A stretch of 53,077 nt of DNA from Desulfofundulus thermosubterraneus DSM 16057. Its GTDB lineage: Bacteria > Bacillota > Desulfotomaculia > Desulfotomaculales > Desulfovirgulaceae. Within the stretch, counting starts at the first letter, position 1; each line of letters starts with the position of its first letter. The position numbers and the translations under genes were made by a program. The notes under the pieces are model-generated. The model did no database searches and was not told where the DNA came from. It saw only the letters and a list, made by a program, of their open reading frames with translations. This document shows, one piece after another, positions 29,464 through 38,300 of the stretch. Location: contig NZ_FQZM01000024.1 in NCBI RefSeq assembly GCF_900142025.1, positions 1 to 53,077 on the forward strand. Direction: 5' to 3'.

Positions 29464-29865
29464 ATGGCGGAAAAAACCCAACGCCTGGAAATTGTCACTC
29501 CCGAGCGCAAGGTTTACAGCGGCGATGTCCGCTTTGTGGTGGTGCCGGGCGTGGAAGGCGAACTGGGCTTCCTGCCGGATCACGCTCCCCTGGTCAGCGC
29601 CTTAAAAATCGGCGTGATGAAGGTCCAGGAGGATGGCAGGACCTTCAAGGTGGCGATAAGCGGGGGATTTGTGGAGGTGCGGAACAGCCGGGTCACCGTT
29701 CTGGCCCGCACCGCAGAGCGGGACAACGAAATCGACCGGGAGCGGGCCGAAGCGGCCAAAGCCAGGGCCGAACAACGGCTGGCTGCCAGAACGCCGGACA
29801 TTGACGTGGTCAGGGCCGAGCTGGCCTTGAAGCGAGCCCTGGCCCGGTTGAAGGCGATATCGTAA
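29464..29865 (+). CDS. atpC: ATP synthase subunit epsilon
   Basis: The 133-residue protein has an N-terminal beta sandwich (LEIVTPERKVYSGDV, VVPGVEGELGFLPDHAPL) and a C-terminal two-helix domain that regulates ATP hydrolysis. ATG 29464 is one base after the atpD stop; a GTG at 29455 is also in frame. It is the last gene of the operon, followed by a terminator. Confidence 0.95.
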   Translation: MAEKTQRLEIVTPERKVYSGDVRFVVVPGVEGELGFLPDHAPLVSALKIGVMKVQEDGRTFKVAISGGFVEVRNSRVTVLARTAERDNEIDRERAEAAKARAEQRLAARTPDIDVVRAELALKRALARLKAIS

Positions 29866-29879
29866 TTGAGGAGTAGATT

Positions 29880-29913
29880 AAGGTGGCAGTTAGTTCTGCC
29901 ACCTTTTAGTTTT
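29880..29913 (+). terminator. intrinsic terminator of the atp operon
   Basis: AGGTGGCAG (29881-29889) and CTGCCACCT (29896-29904) form a 9-bp perfect stem with a 6-base loop followed by TTTAGTTTTT. It lies 15 bases after the atpC stop. Confidence 0.92.
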
Positions 29914-30037
29914 TGCTCGCCTGTATGAACAGGAAACTTTTGGGCAACAATGTGGGATAAGTACGGCCCGGACCCTGAAGGCATGTCCGCCGCGCCCGGA
30001 GCATATAAATTTCAACAGGTGGACAGGGGAGGTGGAG

Positions 30038-31012
30038 ATGGTGCGCAGGCTGCTGCTGGGCTTGATCTGTATTATGCTGTCCCTCACCATGGGTCTGCCC
30101 GTGCTGGTGAACTACCTTTCGCCTGTCCGGATTCAGGAAAGGGAAACCCGGGTACGCCTTTACGTCCACAGCACCGGACGGATCGAGGAAATCCCCCTGG
30201 AAGAATACGTCACCGGGGTGGTGGCCGCCGAAATGCCGGCGGCCTTCCCCGTGGAGGCCTTGAAGGCCCAGGCGGTGGCAGCCCGCACCTATATCGTGCG
30301 CCGGCTGAACGCCGGCGGGGTAATAAATAACGACCACCCCGGGGCCGACGTATGCGATGACCATACCCACGGGCAGGCCTGGATTTCCCGGGAGGAGATG
30401 CGCCGGCGGTGGGGCACCCTCCGTTATTACGAGTACTACTACAAGATTAAAAAGGCGGTCGATGAAACCCGGGGCATGGTTTTAACTTACAATGGACAGT
30501 TGATAGAAGCCGCTTACCATGCCTCCTGCGGCGGACGTGGCACGGAGAGTGCCTCCGCAGTGTGGGCGGCGGACCTGCCCTACCTGGTGGGTGTGCCCTG
30601 CCCCCACGACGCCGATCCGGAACCCGTGCGCACAGTGAGTCTCCCCGTGACCCAGGTGGACCGGGCCCTGGGAGTGAGCGTGGAAGCCGTGCCTGTTGCC
30701 GCCGCTGGCCGTACCGGTGGGGTAAAAAGCCTCCTGGAGGTCCTGGAACGGACTCCCGCGGGCCGGCCCAAAACCGTACGCATTGGGGAAAAGAAGATGG
30801 CGGCTACGCTGGTGCGGGACCGCCTGGGCCTGCGTTCCACCGATTTTACCATGACCTTGAAGGGTGATCGTGTGGAGATTACCACCCGGGGCTACGGTCA
30901 TGCCGTGGGTATGTGCCAGTACGGAGCAAAGGGTCTGGCCGAGCACGGTTACACTTTTGACCGCATCCTGAAACATTACTACACCGGGGTGGAGATCACC
31001 CGAATAAATTGA
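30038..31012 (+). CDS. spoIID: stage II sporulation protein D, peptidoglycan transglycosylase
   Basis: About 324 residues with an N-terminal membrane anchor (~5-25). Signatures include EEYVTGVVAAEMPA (catalytic Glu region), EALKAQAVAARTYI, AAYHASCGGRGTES and the C-terminal RGYGHAVGMCQYGAKGLAEHG (quoted in two parts: RGYGHAVGMCQ and YGAKGLAEHG). It trims septal peptidoglycan during engulfment with SpoIIP and SpoIIM. ATG 30038 or GTG 30041 both fit the GGGGAGGTG site. It has the same place after atp as in Bacillus. Confidence 0.95.
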   Translation: MVRRLLLGLICIMLSLTMGLPVLVNYLSPVRIQERETRVRLYVHSTGRIEEIPLEEYVTGVVAAEMPAAFPVEALKAQAVAARTYIVRRLNAGGVINNDHPGADVCDDHTHGQAWISREEMRRRWGTLRYYEYYYKIKKAVDETRGMVLTYNGQLIEAAYHASCGGRGTESASAVWAADLPYLVGVPCPHDADPEPVRTVSLPVTQVDRALGVSVEAVPVAAAGRTGGVKSLLEVLERTPAGRPKTVRIGEKKMAATLVRDRLGLRSTDFTMTLKGDRVEITTRGYGHAVGMCQYGAKGLAEHGYTFDRILKHYYTGVEITRIN

Positions 31013-31070
31013 TCACCAAATGGTCACAATACTCCTAAAAGCTTTTACAAGCTTGTCGGGAGTGATTAAA

Positions 31071-31823
31071 TTGTGGCCCTTTGGCAAACGCCTTTCCGAA
31101 CAGGATCCGGTGGAAAAATACCGCCGTTGGCTGCGCCGGTGGCTGCTGGGCAACTGGCTGCGCTATGCGGTGGTAAGCACCGTTGTTGTTACTTTGGTGA
31201 TGATTTTGATCTGGGCTATGCTAAACACCTGGCAGCCCACAGGTTCGGTTCCCGTACCGGCTCCGGGTAAGGACCGGGGGGTGCAGTTGATGCACTCCCG
31301 GCCTGCAAAAGCAACCCAGCCAGCTGACGGAAAAACATTGGCCGGGGATGACAGCGGCCGGTTTGAGATTTACGCCCCGGTGGACGGCCAGATCGTTCAG
31401 GCATACGGGTGGGGCTATTCCGAAGTCTACGGTGACTTTCGATTCAACCAATCGGTTGCCTTTGGAGCTGGTGCCGGTGCCCTGGTAACAGCGGCGGCTC
31501 CCGGAACGGTCAGGGCGGTGGAGCCGGGGGCGGCCGTCGGGCAGTTTGGCGAAAAAATTGAAGAAACTTCAAGAACTTCGAGCAACCAGGTTCCCCTGAA
31601 CTATAAAGTCACCATAGATCACGGTTACGGCTGGCAGACCGTCTACAGGGGGTTGGGGGAAGTGCAGGTGAAGGCTGGGCAGCACCTGAGCGCCCGGGCA
31701 CCCCTGGGCACCCTGCCCCGGTCGGAGAAAGTGCTGGAATTTACCCTGCTTAAAGACGGCGCTGCCCGGGACCCAGCCGGGTACCTGGTGGAAAACATTC
31801 ACCGGTGGCAATCCGGGTATTAG
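31071..31823 (+). CDS. SpoIIQ-like M23-fold protein
   Basis: About 250 residues with one membrane anchor (~25-50) and an extracytoplasmic LytM/M23 domain (from ~100). The zinc-binding HxxxD is replaced (FNQSVAFGAG) and the HxH strand reads LEFTLL, so it is not a metal peptidase. This matches SpoIIQ, the forespore membrane partner of SpoIIIAH in engulfment. TTG 31071 with GGGAGTGA upstream is preferred; an in-frame ATG at 31020 lacks a site. Its position between spoIID and spoIIID supports the call. Confidence 0.85.
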   Translation: MWPFGKRLSEQDPVEKYRRWLRRWLLGNWLRYAVVSTVVVTLVMILIWAMLNTWQPTGSVPVPAPGKDRGVQLMHSRPAKATQPADGKTLAGDDSGRFEIYAPVDGQIVQAYGWGYSEVYGDFRFNQSVAFGAGAGALVTAAAPGTVRAVEPGAAVGQFGEKIEETSRTSSNQVPLNYKVTIDHGYGWQTVYRGLGEVQVKAGQHLSARAPLGTLPRSEKVLEFTLLKDGAARDPAGYLVENIHRWQSGY

Positions 31824-31905
31824 TTTAGGCCCGCGATGTTTTGGCAATTTTCCCGCTCCCGGCGCATATATATTCTATCAGGTACCATGCCGGGGAGGTA
31901 GGGCA

Positions 31906-32154
31906 ATGCAGGAATACATCCAGAAAAGGGTACTGGACATTTGCGCCTATATCCTGGAGACCAGGGCCACCGTGCGCCAGGCGGCGCAGGTGTTTCAGGT
32001 GAGCAAGAGCACTGTGCACAAGGATATGACCGAACGGCTGCCTTCTTTGAATAAAAAGCTGGCCCGGGAAGTAAGGGCCATCCTGGAGCAGAATAAAGCC
32101 GAGCGGCATTTAAGGGGAGGGGAAGCAACGCGGAAAAAGTACAAGGAAGCGTAG
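31906..32154 (+). CDS. spoIIID: stage III sporulation transcription factor SpoIIID
   Basis: The 82-residue mother-cell DNA-binding protein has a helix-turn-helix RQAAQVFQVSKSTVHKDM and a basic C-terminal tail. GGGGAGGT precedes the ATG. It adjusts the sigma-E regulon late in engulfment. Upstream, CATATATATT near 31866 resembles a sigma-E -10, a weak suggestion only. Confidence 0.95.
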   Translation: MQEYIQKRVLDICAYILETRATVRQAAQVFQVSKSTVHKDMTERLPSLNKKLAREVRAILEQNKAERHLRGGEATRKKYKEA

Positions 32155-32320
32155 AAAATTTTAAAGCCGGGCTAGAGGAATTTGGCTGATAATGTAGAAA
32201 CCTACCAATCATGCCTTTCGGAAATAATGACCCTATCCCCGGCCCGTACTGCAAGGGGACAGGCCGGGCGGGCCCTAATTAACCGGTTACGTGGTTGAAG
32301 TAGGAAAGGAGACCATCCCA

Positions 32321-33364
32321 ATGCTCGGCTTGAATAACGACATCGGTATAGATCTGGGTACTGCAAATGTGCTGGTTTATGTAAAGGGAAAGGGCATTGT
32401 CCTGCGGGAACCTTCTGTGGTGGCTATAAACAAAGAAAATGCCCGGGTCATCGCGGTGGGTTCCGAGGCCAGGCGCATGCTAGGCCGCACCCCCGGCAAC
32501 ATTGTGGCCATGCGACCTTTGCGGGACGGCGTCATTGCCGACTATGACGTGACGGAAAAAATGCTGCGCTACTTTCTCAGCCGGGCCGGCGGAAAAAAAG
32601 GCCTTTTCCGCCCCCGGGTAATGGTCTGTATCCCCTCCGGCGTGACCAGTGTGGAAGAACGGGCCGTGCGCCAGGCGGCCATCCAGGCCGGTGCCCGGCA
32701 GGCCTACGTTATCGAGGAGCCGCTGGCGGCGGCCCTGGGGGCCGGGCTGGACATTTCAGAACCTACCGGGACCATGGTGGTGGATATCGGCGGCGGCACC
32801 ACCGATGTGGCCGTCCTCTCGCTGGGCGGGGTGGTATGCAGCCGGTCCCTGCGGCTGGGTGGAGACAGGTTCGACGAGGCCATCGTGCGCTACGTGCGCC
32901 GGGTGTTCAACCTGGCCATTGGGGAGCGCAGCGGCGAGGAGATCAAGATCAATGTCGGCAGTGCCGACCCGGCGAATGCACCCCGGCGGGAAATGGAAGT
33001 CCGCGGGCGGGATCTGATATCCGGCCTGCCCCGGGCGGTGGTCATCAACACCCACCAGGTTCACGAGGCCATTTCCGAAAGCCTGGAGGCGGTGGTGGGG
33101 GCGGTTAAGGAAGTGCTGGAGCACACTCCACCGGAACTGGCCGCTGATATAGTGGACAAGGGCATCGTCCTCACGGGGGGCGGGGCGCTGCTGCACGGCA
33201 TCGATACCCTGTTGAGCCGGGAGACGGGCGTCCCGGTACATATAGCTGAAGACCCCCTCTCCTGCGTGGCTCTGGGAACGGGCCGGGCGCTCTCCATGCT
33301 AAACGTTCTCAAAGCCAACTCTCAACGCAAAAAGCGGCTATTGAGCATGAAGAAGATAGGTTAG
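32321..33364 (+). CDS. mbl: MreB/Mbl-family actin-like cell-shape protein
   Basis: The 347-residue actin-fold ATPase has phosphate-1 [19 protein letters not shown] (nucleotide loop), phosphate-2 [18 protein letters not shown] and the adenosine motif [12 protein letters not shown]. It organises lateral wall synthesis. ATG 32321 after AAAGGAGA is preferred; an earlier GTG is in frame. The location after spoIIID is that of mbl in Bacilli and Clostridia, but MreB versus Mbl is by synteny only. Confidence 0.92.
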   Translation: MLGLNNDIGIDLGTANVLVYVKGKGIVLREPSVVAINKENARVIAVGSEARRMLGRTPGNIVAMRPLRDGVIADYDVTEKMLRYFLSRAGGKKGLFRPRVMVCIPSGVTSVEERAVRQAAIQAGARQAYVIEEPLAAALGAGLDISEPTGTMVVDIGGGTTDVAVLSLGGVVCSRSLRLGGDRFDEAIVRYVRRVFNLAIGERSGEEIKINVGSADPANAPRREMEVRGRDLISGLPRAVVINTHQVHEAISESLEAVVGAVKEVLEHTPPELAADIVDKGIVLTGGGALLHGIDTLLSRETGVPVHIAEDPLSCVALGTGRALSMLNVLKANSQRKKRLLSMKKIG

Positions 33365-33849
33365 GCGGGCAATCGCAGGGTGAACCTCCCTCGGGACAAG
33401 CCCGGGGGCTTCGTCCCCCCAGCACTCAACACCCAAATTAAGTTCTCACTTAGAAGTCAAGTGTTGCGATGGGTGTTGAGTGCTGGGTCATGTCGTCGGA
33501 AAGCCGCCCGCAAAACCGCAGGTCTTACGCTTTCCTTGTGAGCTACATGGCCGCGTCACCGCAACCAGGCCCGGTCCATAGGCGTCTACTACTTCGCCAT
33601 GCGGCTACGTAGATACGTGCTTACTTCAAAGCACCAATCTCTTTCGGGAATCAGTTTTACGCAGCGGCCCATTGACCCGCTGCAACCCCATACCGATTGT
33701 CAAAGAGCACAGGTATATTATACCATGGGAATATATGTTTGGGAAGTATTTGTCGCCCTAACGGGCGACGCCCCTTTCATCCTACCCCACAAGGAGGTAG
33801 GTTTTCAGGGGCGGATTTTTATAAACGGCTGCCGGAAGGAGGGATCGCC
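33365..33849 (+). mobile_element. ORF-less IS200/IS605-superfamily remnant with structured RNA-like core (HEARO/omegaRNA-like)
   Basis: This non-coding stretch of 485 bases is packed with helices. An end-like hairpin lies at 33388-33408 (CCCTCGGG/CCCGGGGG); read on the minus strand it resembles the right end of TnpB elements. A perfect 18-bp inverted repeat follows (33418-33435 and 33470-33487). Then come nested stems CATGT (33489-33493)/ACATG (33545-33549) around GGAAAGC (33498-33504)/GCTTTCC (33529-33535), GGCG/CGCC, GTGCTT/AAGCAC and GCAGCGG/CCGCTGC. The nested terminal hairpin CGCCCCT-CCTACC-GGTAGG-AGGGGCG (33769-33813) with flanking TTTCAT and TTTTC is the form of IscB/IS605 right ends. 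No endonuclease gene remains. Confidence 0.6.
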
Positions 33850-34413
33850 GTGAGCCTGCCCGTACCTCCGGCGGGGGAGATAATCCTCACTTACGATGAT
33901 TACCTGCAGCTGCCCGACGACGGGAAACGCTACGAGATCCTGGAAGGGGTGCTGCATGTGACGCCCTCGCCCACCACCCGCCACCAGCGGGTCTCCCGCA
34001 ACCTGCATTTCATTTTACATGCCCATGTTACGGAAAATAACCTGGGAGAGGTTTTTTTCGCCCCGCTGGACGTGGTTTTCAGCAACATCAGCGTTACCCA
34101 ACCCGATCTCCTTTATGTTTCCAGGGAAAGGCAAAATGTGATCACTGAAAAAAATATTACCGGCGCCCCCGATCTGGTAGGGGAGATTCTCTCCCCATCC
34201 GCATCAGGCGTTGATCAGGTTACGAAAGCCCAGGTCTACGCGCGCTACGGCGTACCCTACTACTGGGTGGTGGACCCGGAGGGAAAAACGGTAGACGAAT
34301 TTCGCCTGAAGCGGGGAATTTACATGCCGGTGCGCCGCTGGGAGCAAAACGCTCAATTTACCCCGGAGCTGTTTCCCGGCCTGGTGGTGGAACTGGAGAA
34401 GGTCTGGGCGTGA
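33850..34413 (+). CDS. Uma2-family protein (PD-(D/E)XK nuclease fold), copy 1
   Basis: The 187-residue protein has the Uma2 pattern: LTYDDYLQLPDDGKRYEILEG at the start (quoted as LTYDDYLQLPDD and GKRYEILEG), a middle PDLLYV, then GAPDLVGEILSPSA and YGVPYYWVVDPE. These conserved acidic and Lys residues match the nuclease core of a large, mostly uncharacterised family. GTG 33850 lies behind AAGGAGGGA. It sits directly after the IS605-like remnant and shares a bidirectional terminator with the PIN/AbrB operon. Confidence 0.85.
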   Translation: MSLPVPPAGEIILTYDDYLQLPDDGKRYEILEGVLHVTPSPTTRHQRVSRNLHFILHAHVTENNLGEVFFAPLDVVFSNISVTQPDLLYVSRERQNVITEKNITGAPDLVGEILSPSASGVDQVTKAQVYARYGVPYYWVVDPEGKTVDEFRLKRGIYMPVRRWEQNAQFTPELFPGLVVELEKVWA

Positions 34414-34450
34414 AAAGGCCGTCATATTCCACGGAAAATGACGGCCTATG
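34414..34450. terminator. bidirectional terminator between Uma2 and PIN genes
   Basis: AGGCCGTCAT (34416-34425) and ATGACGGCCT (34438-34447) form a 10-bp perfect stem with a 12-base loop. The right side runs into ATGTTTT and the left, read in reverse, into TTTTCA, so it can serve both converging transcripts. Confidence 0.8.
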
Positions 34451-34853
34451 TTTTCAAAATATCCTGCAATAATTCAGACGCCCTTACTATTTTTATTCCA
34501 GCATACTCTCCTAACTGTAAGAGATGCTTGTCACCGGTGACAATATAACTGGCCCTTCCGGCTATAGCGCATTCGAGAACCATGTTATCGTCCGAATCCG
34601 CTGTAATAATATCCACCTTTTGTACCGGCCGGACAAAGACAATTACCGGCAATAACCTACCGATAAACCCGTCAATTTCCTCATCCTTAAAACCAAACTT
34701 GGGATATTGGGTTACACGGTAAAACTCGCTTAAAATCTGCGCGGAAAGGCAGAGCTCCAATTTTGACTCCAACACCATCTCGACAACGGCGGCCTCTGCA
34801 CCCTTCCAGCCCAGGGCTGAAATGAGGACATTGGTATCCACCGTTATCCTCAT
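34446..34853 (-). CDS. PIN-domain toxin (VapC-like RNase), copy 1
   Basis: The 135-residue protein starts MRITVDTNVLISALGW with the first metal-binding Asp. It keeps an internal Glu (LSEFYRV), DSDDNMVLECAIAG and the last acidic patch VTGDKHLL, all needed for a PIN ribonuclease. It belongs to the PIN group with 'YLALAL/VLECA' helices. ATG 34853 overlaps the antitoxin stop (ATGA), so the pair is translated together. Confidence 0.9.
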   Translation of the reverse strand: MRITVDTNVLISALGWKGAEAAVVEMVLESKLELCLSAQILSEFYRVTQYPKFGFKDEEIDGFIGRLLPVIVFVRPVQKVDIITADSDDNMVLECAIAGRASYIVTGDKHLLQLGEYAGIKIVRASELLQDILKT

Positions 34854-35110
34854 TCTGTGACGCCTCGCGCCCATTTGATGGCCGCCTCGACATCATCGGG
34901 GGTTATACCTTCCCTTTTGAACCTTTCCCTGATCGGTCTGGCAAAATCATCGAAATCATTGGGCGGCACCATTTTCTTTATTTCCACGCGGGAGCCCTTC
35001 TTCTCAAAAAGAATGTAGTCCCCTTTTTTGATGTTCAGGAATTTCCTCAACTCCAGGGGAAGGGTTACCTGTCCTTTTGTGGTTATCCGGGCGATGTAAA
35101 GCTCGCTCAT
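34850..35110 (-). CDS. AbrB/MazE-type antitoxin paired with PIN toxin
   Basis: The 86-residue protein has an N-terminal SpoVT/AbrB swapped-hairpin DNA-binding domain (ARITTKGQVTLPLELRKFL, FEKKGSRVEI) and a C-terminal acidic/basic segment (PDDVEAAIKWARG) that should bind the toxin. ATG 35110 with AAGGGG upstream is preferred to earlier in-frame ATGs. It precedes and overlaps the PIN gene. Confidence 0.88.
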   Translation of the reverse strand: MSELYIARITTKGQVTLPLELRKFLNIKKGDYILFEKKGSRVEIKKMVPPNDFDDFARPIRERFKREGITPDDVEAAIKWARGVTE

Positions 35111-35356
35111 AATAATCATCCCCTTGGTAATACATTCTTGCTTGTAGGATATCATGACCTTTCTTATCAATCAAGAACCAATGTGTAAAAATTTTTTGCT
35201 CCCAACCCTTCCCGGTGAAACTTTTTACCCCAAAAAAACGTCTTAATGGTGGAAGCCAGAAGAAGGGGGAAGGGTGGTTGATAGTTAAAAAACTTAAGTA
35301 TTTTATCTTACCGGCAGGAAAGTCCATTTTCTGTGTCGAACTATCATTTCAGCCAG

Positions 35357-35383
35357 GAACAGGAAATGAGCCCTGTTCTTTTT
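35357..35383 (+). terminator. terminator-like hairpin in the leader of the first SLH protease
   Basis: GAACAGG (35357-35363) and CCTGTTC (35372-35378) form a 7-bp stem with an 8-base loop followed by TTTTT, and the ribosome binding site AAGGAG begins only one or two bases later. Upstream, CAGGAAA and TTTTCTG form a weaker stem (35315-35333) followed by GTGTCGAAC. The arrangement suggests an attenuator or a conserved upstream element rather than a simple end of a transcript, since no gene precedes it on this strand. Confidence 0.6.
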
Positions 35384-35397
35384 AAGGAGACCGGATT

Positions 35398-38300
35398 ATG
35401 CGTAAATGGTTTCAGCGCTACCGTTTGCCGGCGGTTTTGCTTTTTCTGGCAGCGGGAATTGGTTTGCTTTTTGCCTGTGCCCTGCCGGGTCTGGAAAAGG
35501 CCAAAAACCGGGCTGATGCCGGAGCGCCTGGTACCCCTCCCGGCGGCAGGGATAAACAGGTCATCGACGCCGGCCCGGATGACCGGGGCCTGTATTCTCT
35601 AAACCTTTCCCGGCACCTGCAGCCGGCTGAGCTGGAGCATCTGCGCCGGCTGGCCGAAGTGGGCGATTACACCGGCGGGGAAACGCTTATCGTGCGCTGT
35701 TCCGCAAAACTGGTCAAGGACCTGGTGCCACTGGGCTTTATTAAGGAAGTAAAACCCTACGCACCGGAGGAAAAGTTGAAGACCCTGGTAGAGGCCGGTT
35801 TGTACGCTAAGGAAAAGGAATCTGTAGAACACTTAGCCAGAGATGCGGCGAAACCGCCAGGGGGTGCTCCCGCACCGAACGACGGTGCTTCCGGGGATGA
35901 CGGGATTACCGTCAACCTGGTGGTCTTTCACTCCCGGGACAAGGATGATCTGGCCGTGTTGGTGAAAGCCAGCGGGGGAGAAGTGTTGCGGGGGCTGGAT
36001 GAAGAGGGAGTCGTGCTGCGGGCGCGCCTGCCCCGAAAGGAACTGCCTGAGCTGGCCTCCTCGCCCCTGGTGCTGCGCATCGAACCGTACGCCGACCCGC
36101 GTTTCTTAAACGACCGGGCGGCGGGTATAGTGGGTGCGACCCCCCTGCAGGCCCCGGGGTTTGTCGCTCCCGGCGGTTTAAACGGCGCCGGGCAGGTGGT
36201 GGCCCTGGCCGACAGCGGCCTGGGAAACGGGGACCTGGAGAACCTGCACCCCGACTTAAAAGATACACCGGGGCAAAAACCAAAGGTAATCATGCTCAAG
36301 TCCTGGTCCGGCCGTGTTAAGGCCGATGACCCGGTGGGGCACGGCACCCACATGGCGGCCACCATATCGGGAACCGGTGCCGCTTCCGGGGGGCAGTTTG
36401 CCGGCCTGGCCCCGGGGGCCAGCCTTTATTTTCAGGGCATCCTCAATAAAGAGGGGAGGATCGACCCCCCGGCGGACCTGACGGCCCTGTTCCGCCCGGC
36501 CTACGCGGCGGCCGCCCGCATTCACGTGGACGGCTGGGGCATTCCCGTGAATGCCTACCTGAGCAGTGCCGCCCAGACCGACGCCTTTGTGCGGCAAAAC
36601 CCGGACTTTCTGGTCATCTTCGGTGCGGGCAACTCCGGGCCCGGTGCCGGGACCCTCACCGCCGAAGCCAACAGTAAAAACGCCCTGGTGGTGGGGGCAA
36701 GCGAAAGTGTGCGTCCTGCCTTCGGGCCAGCCAGCGACAACGCGGGGGAAGTGGCCTCCTTTTCCAGCCGTGGGCCGGCCAAAGACGGGCGTATTCGCCC
36801 CGACCTGGTGGCGCCGGGGACTGGTATTGTTTCGGCCCGTTCCCCCCTGGTAAAGGGGAATTTCCCGGCCAACCCGCAGTACACCCGTCTACAGGGAACC
36901 AGCATGGCCGCAGCCGTCACCGGCGGGGCGGCCGCCCTTTTGCGGCAGTACTTCCAGCAGGAGGGATTAAAAGCGCCTTCGGCGGCCCTGCTCAAAGCGG
37001 CCCTGATCAACGGAGCCGCCCCTATGGACGCGGAAGGGGCGGGGTTCGGCCGCCTGGATCTAACCGCCACGGTGCTGGGGCTCGCGGAAAAGACCTTCCT
37101 TTACGCCGATGAATCCGCTCCCCTGGCCGCTGGGGAAAGTAAGACCTACCGCTTCACGGTGGAAGATACCTCCCGCCCCTTCAAGGCCACCCTGGCCTGG
37201 ACCGACCCTCCCGCCGAGCCGGGAGCGGACCGGGCGCTGGTCAACGACCTGGACCTGGTGGTGGTCGGCCCGGACGGCAGGGAATACCTGGGTAACGATA
37301 AGGGCGGGGGCGGGCGGGACGACCACAATAATGTGGAACAGGTGTTGATACCACACCCCGCCAGGGGTACGTATACGGTTATCGTGCGGGGCACGGACGT
37401 GCGCCGGGGCGCTAAACCCGCCTCACCGCCCGGGCAGGATTTCGCCCTGGTTTATGGCCAGCCTCTGGGTAAAAAAGTTATTGCCGCTGCGGATGAAAAA
37501 AGCCGCCAGGTGCGTTTCACCGACGGCGTCACGGCTTCCTTCCCCGGGCAGGGGCGCATTGCCCTGGGCGGCAAAACCCCGCCCTGGACTATAGACCACG
37601 CCCTGCCCGGAGCGGAGGCCTATGTGGATGAAGGGAACCGCATTCTTTACATAGTGGGCAGCGTCTGGCGGCAAAACGCGGTGGAACTGCTGCCCCTGGC
37701 GGCGGGCACCCTGCTCCAGGAAGCCAGCTCCCGGGTGCGGGAAGGGGGCTTTTACCTGGACCGGCGGGCGGAAAGCCCCCTGTGGGTCAACGACAGCCCG
37801 GCCGGTGTGCGGGATATTCCTCCCGGTGTGCGGCTGTGGGCTTCCATAAATCCCACCACCCAGATGGCCTGGCGGGCCTGGGTTTGGTTCCGGGAAGAGG
37901 AGGGAATTATTGACCGGGTGGATCTGGAGCACGGGCAAGTTTACCTGCTGGGGCAGCAGCAACCCTACCGGTTGGCCGCCGGCGCCAGCTGCGCCTTTGA
38001 CGACCAGCTGGCAGCCGCCAGCCCGGAGGATTTGCCCTACGGTTACCCGGTAACCGGGGACCCGTCTCAACTGGCCCCGGGGATGAAAGTAAGGCTGATG
38101 CTTTCCCCGGGCCAGGACGAAGTGGTCTACCTGGCGGTACAGCGCACCCTGGCCGTGGGCACGGTGGAGGAGATGGATCCCGGCCGGAGCTGGTTGAAGC
38201 TGCAGGGGGCGGGGCGTTACCGGCTCATGCCCGGCCTTCCGGCAACCCTGGACGGGAAGTCCGCCTCCCCCGGTGATATCGCCCCGGGAGACCATGTTTG

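Noticed and set aside
33697-33849. Longer N-terminus for the first Uma2 gene
   Set aside because: The extension would be encoded by the IS605-like terminal hairpin; GTG 33850 has a good AAGGAGGGA site and matches the family start.
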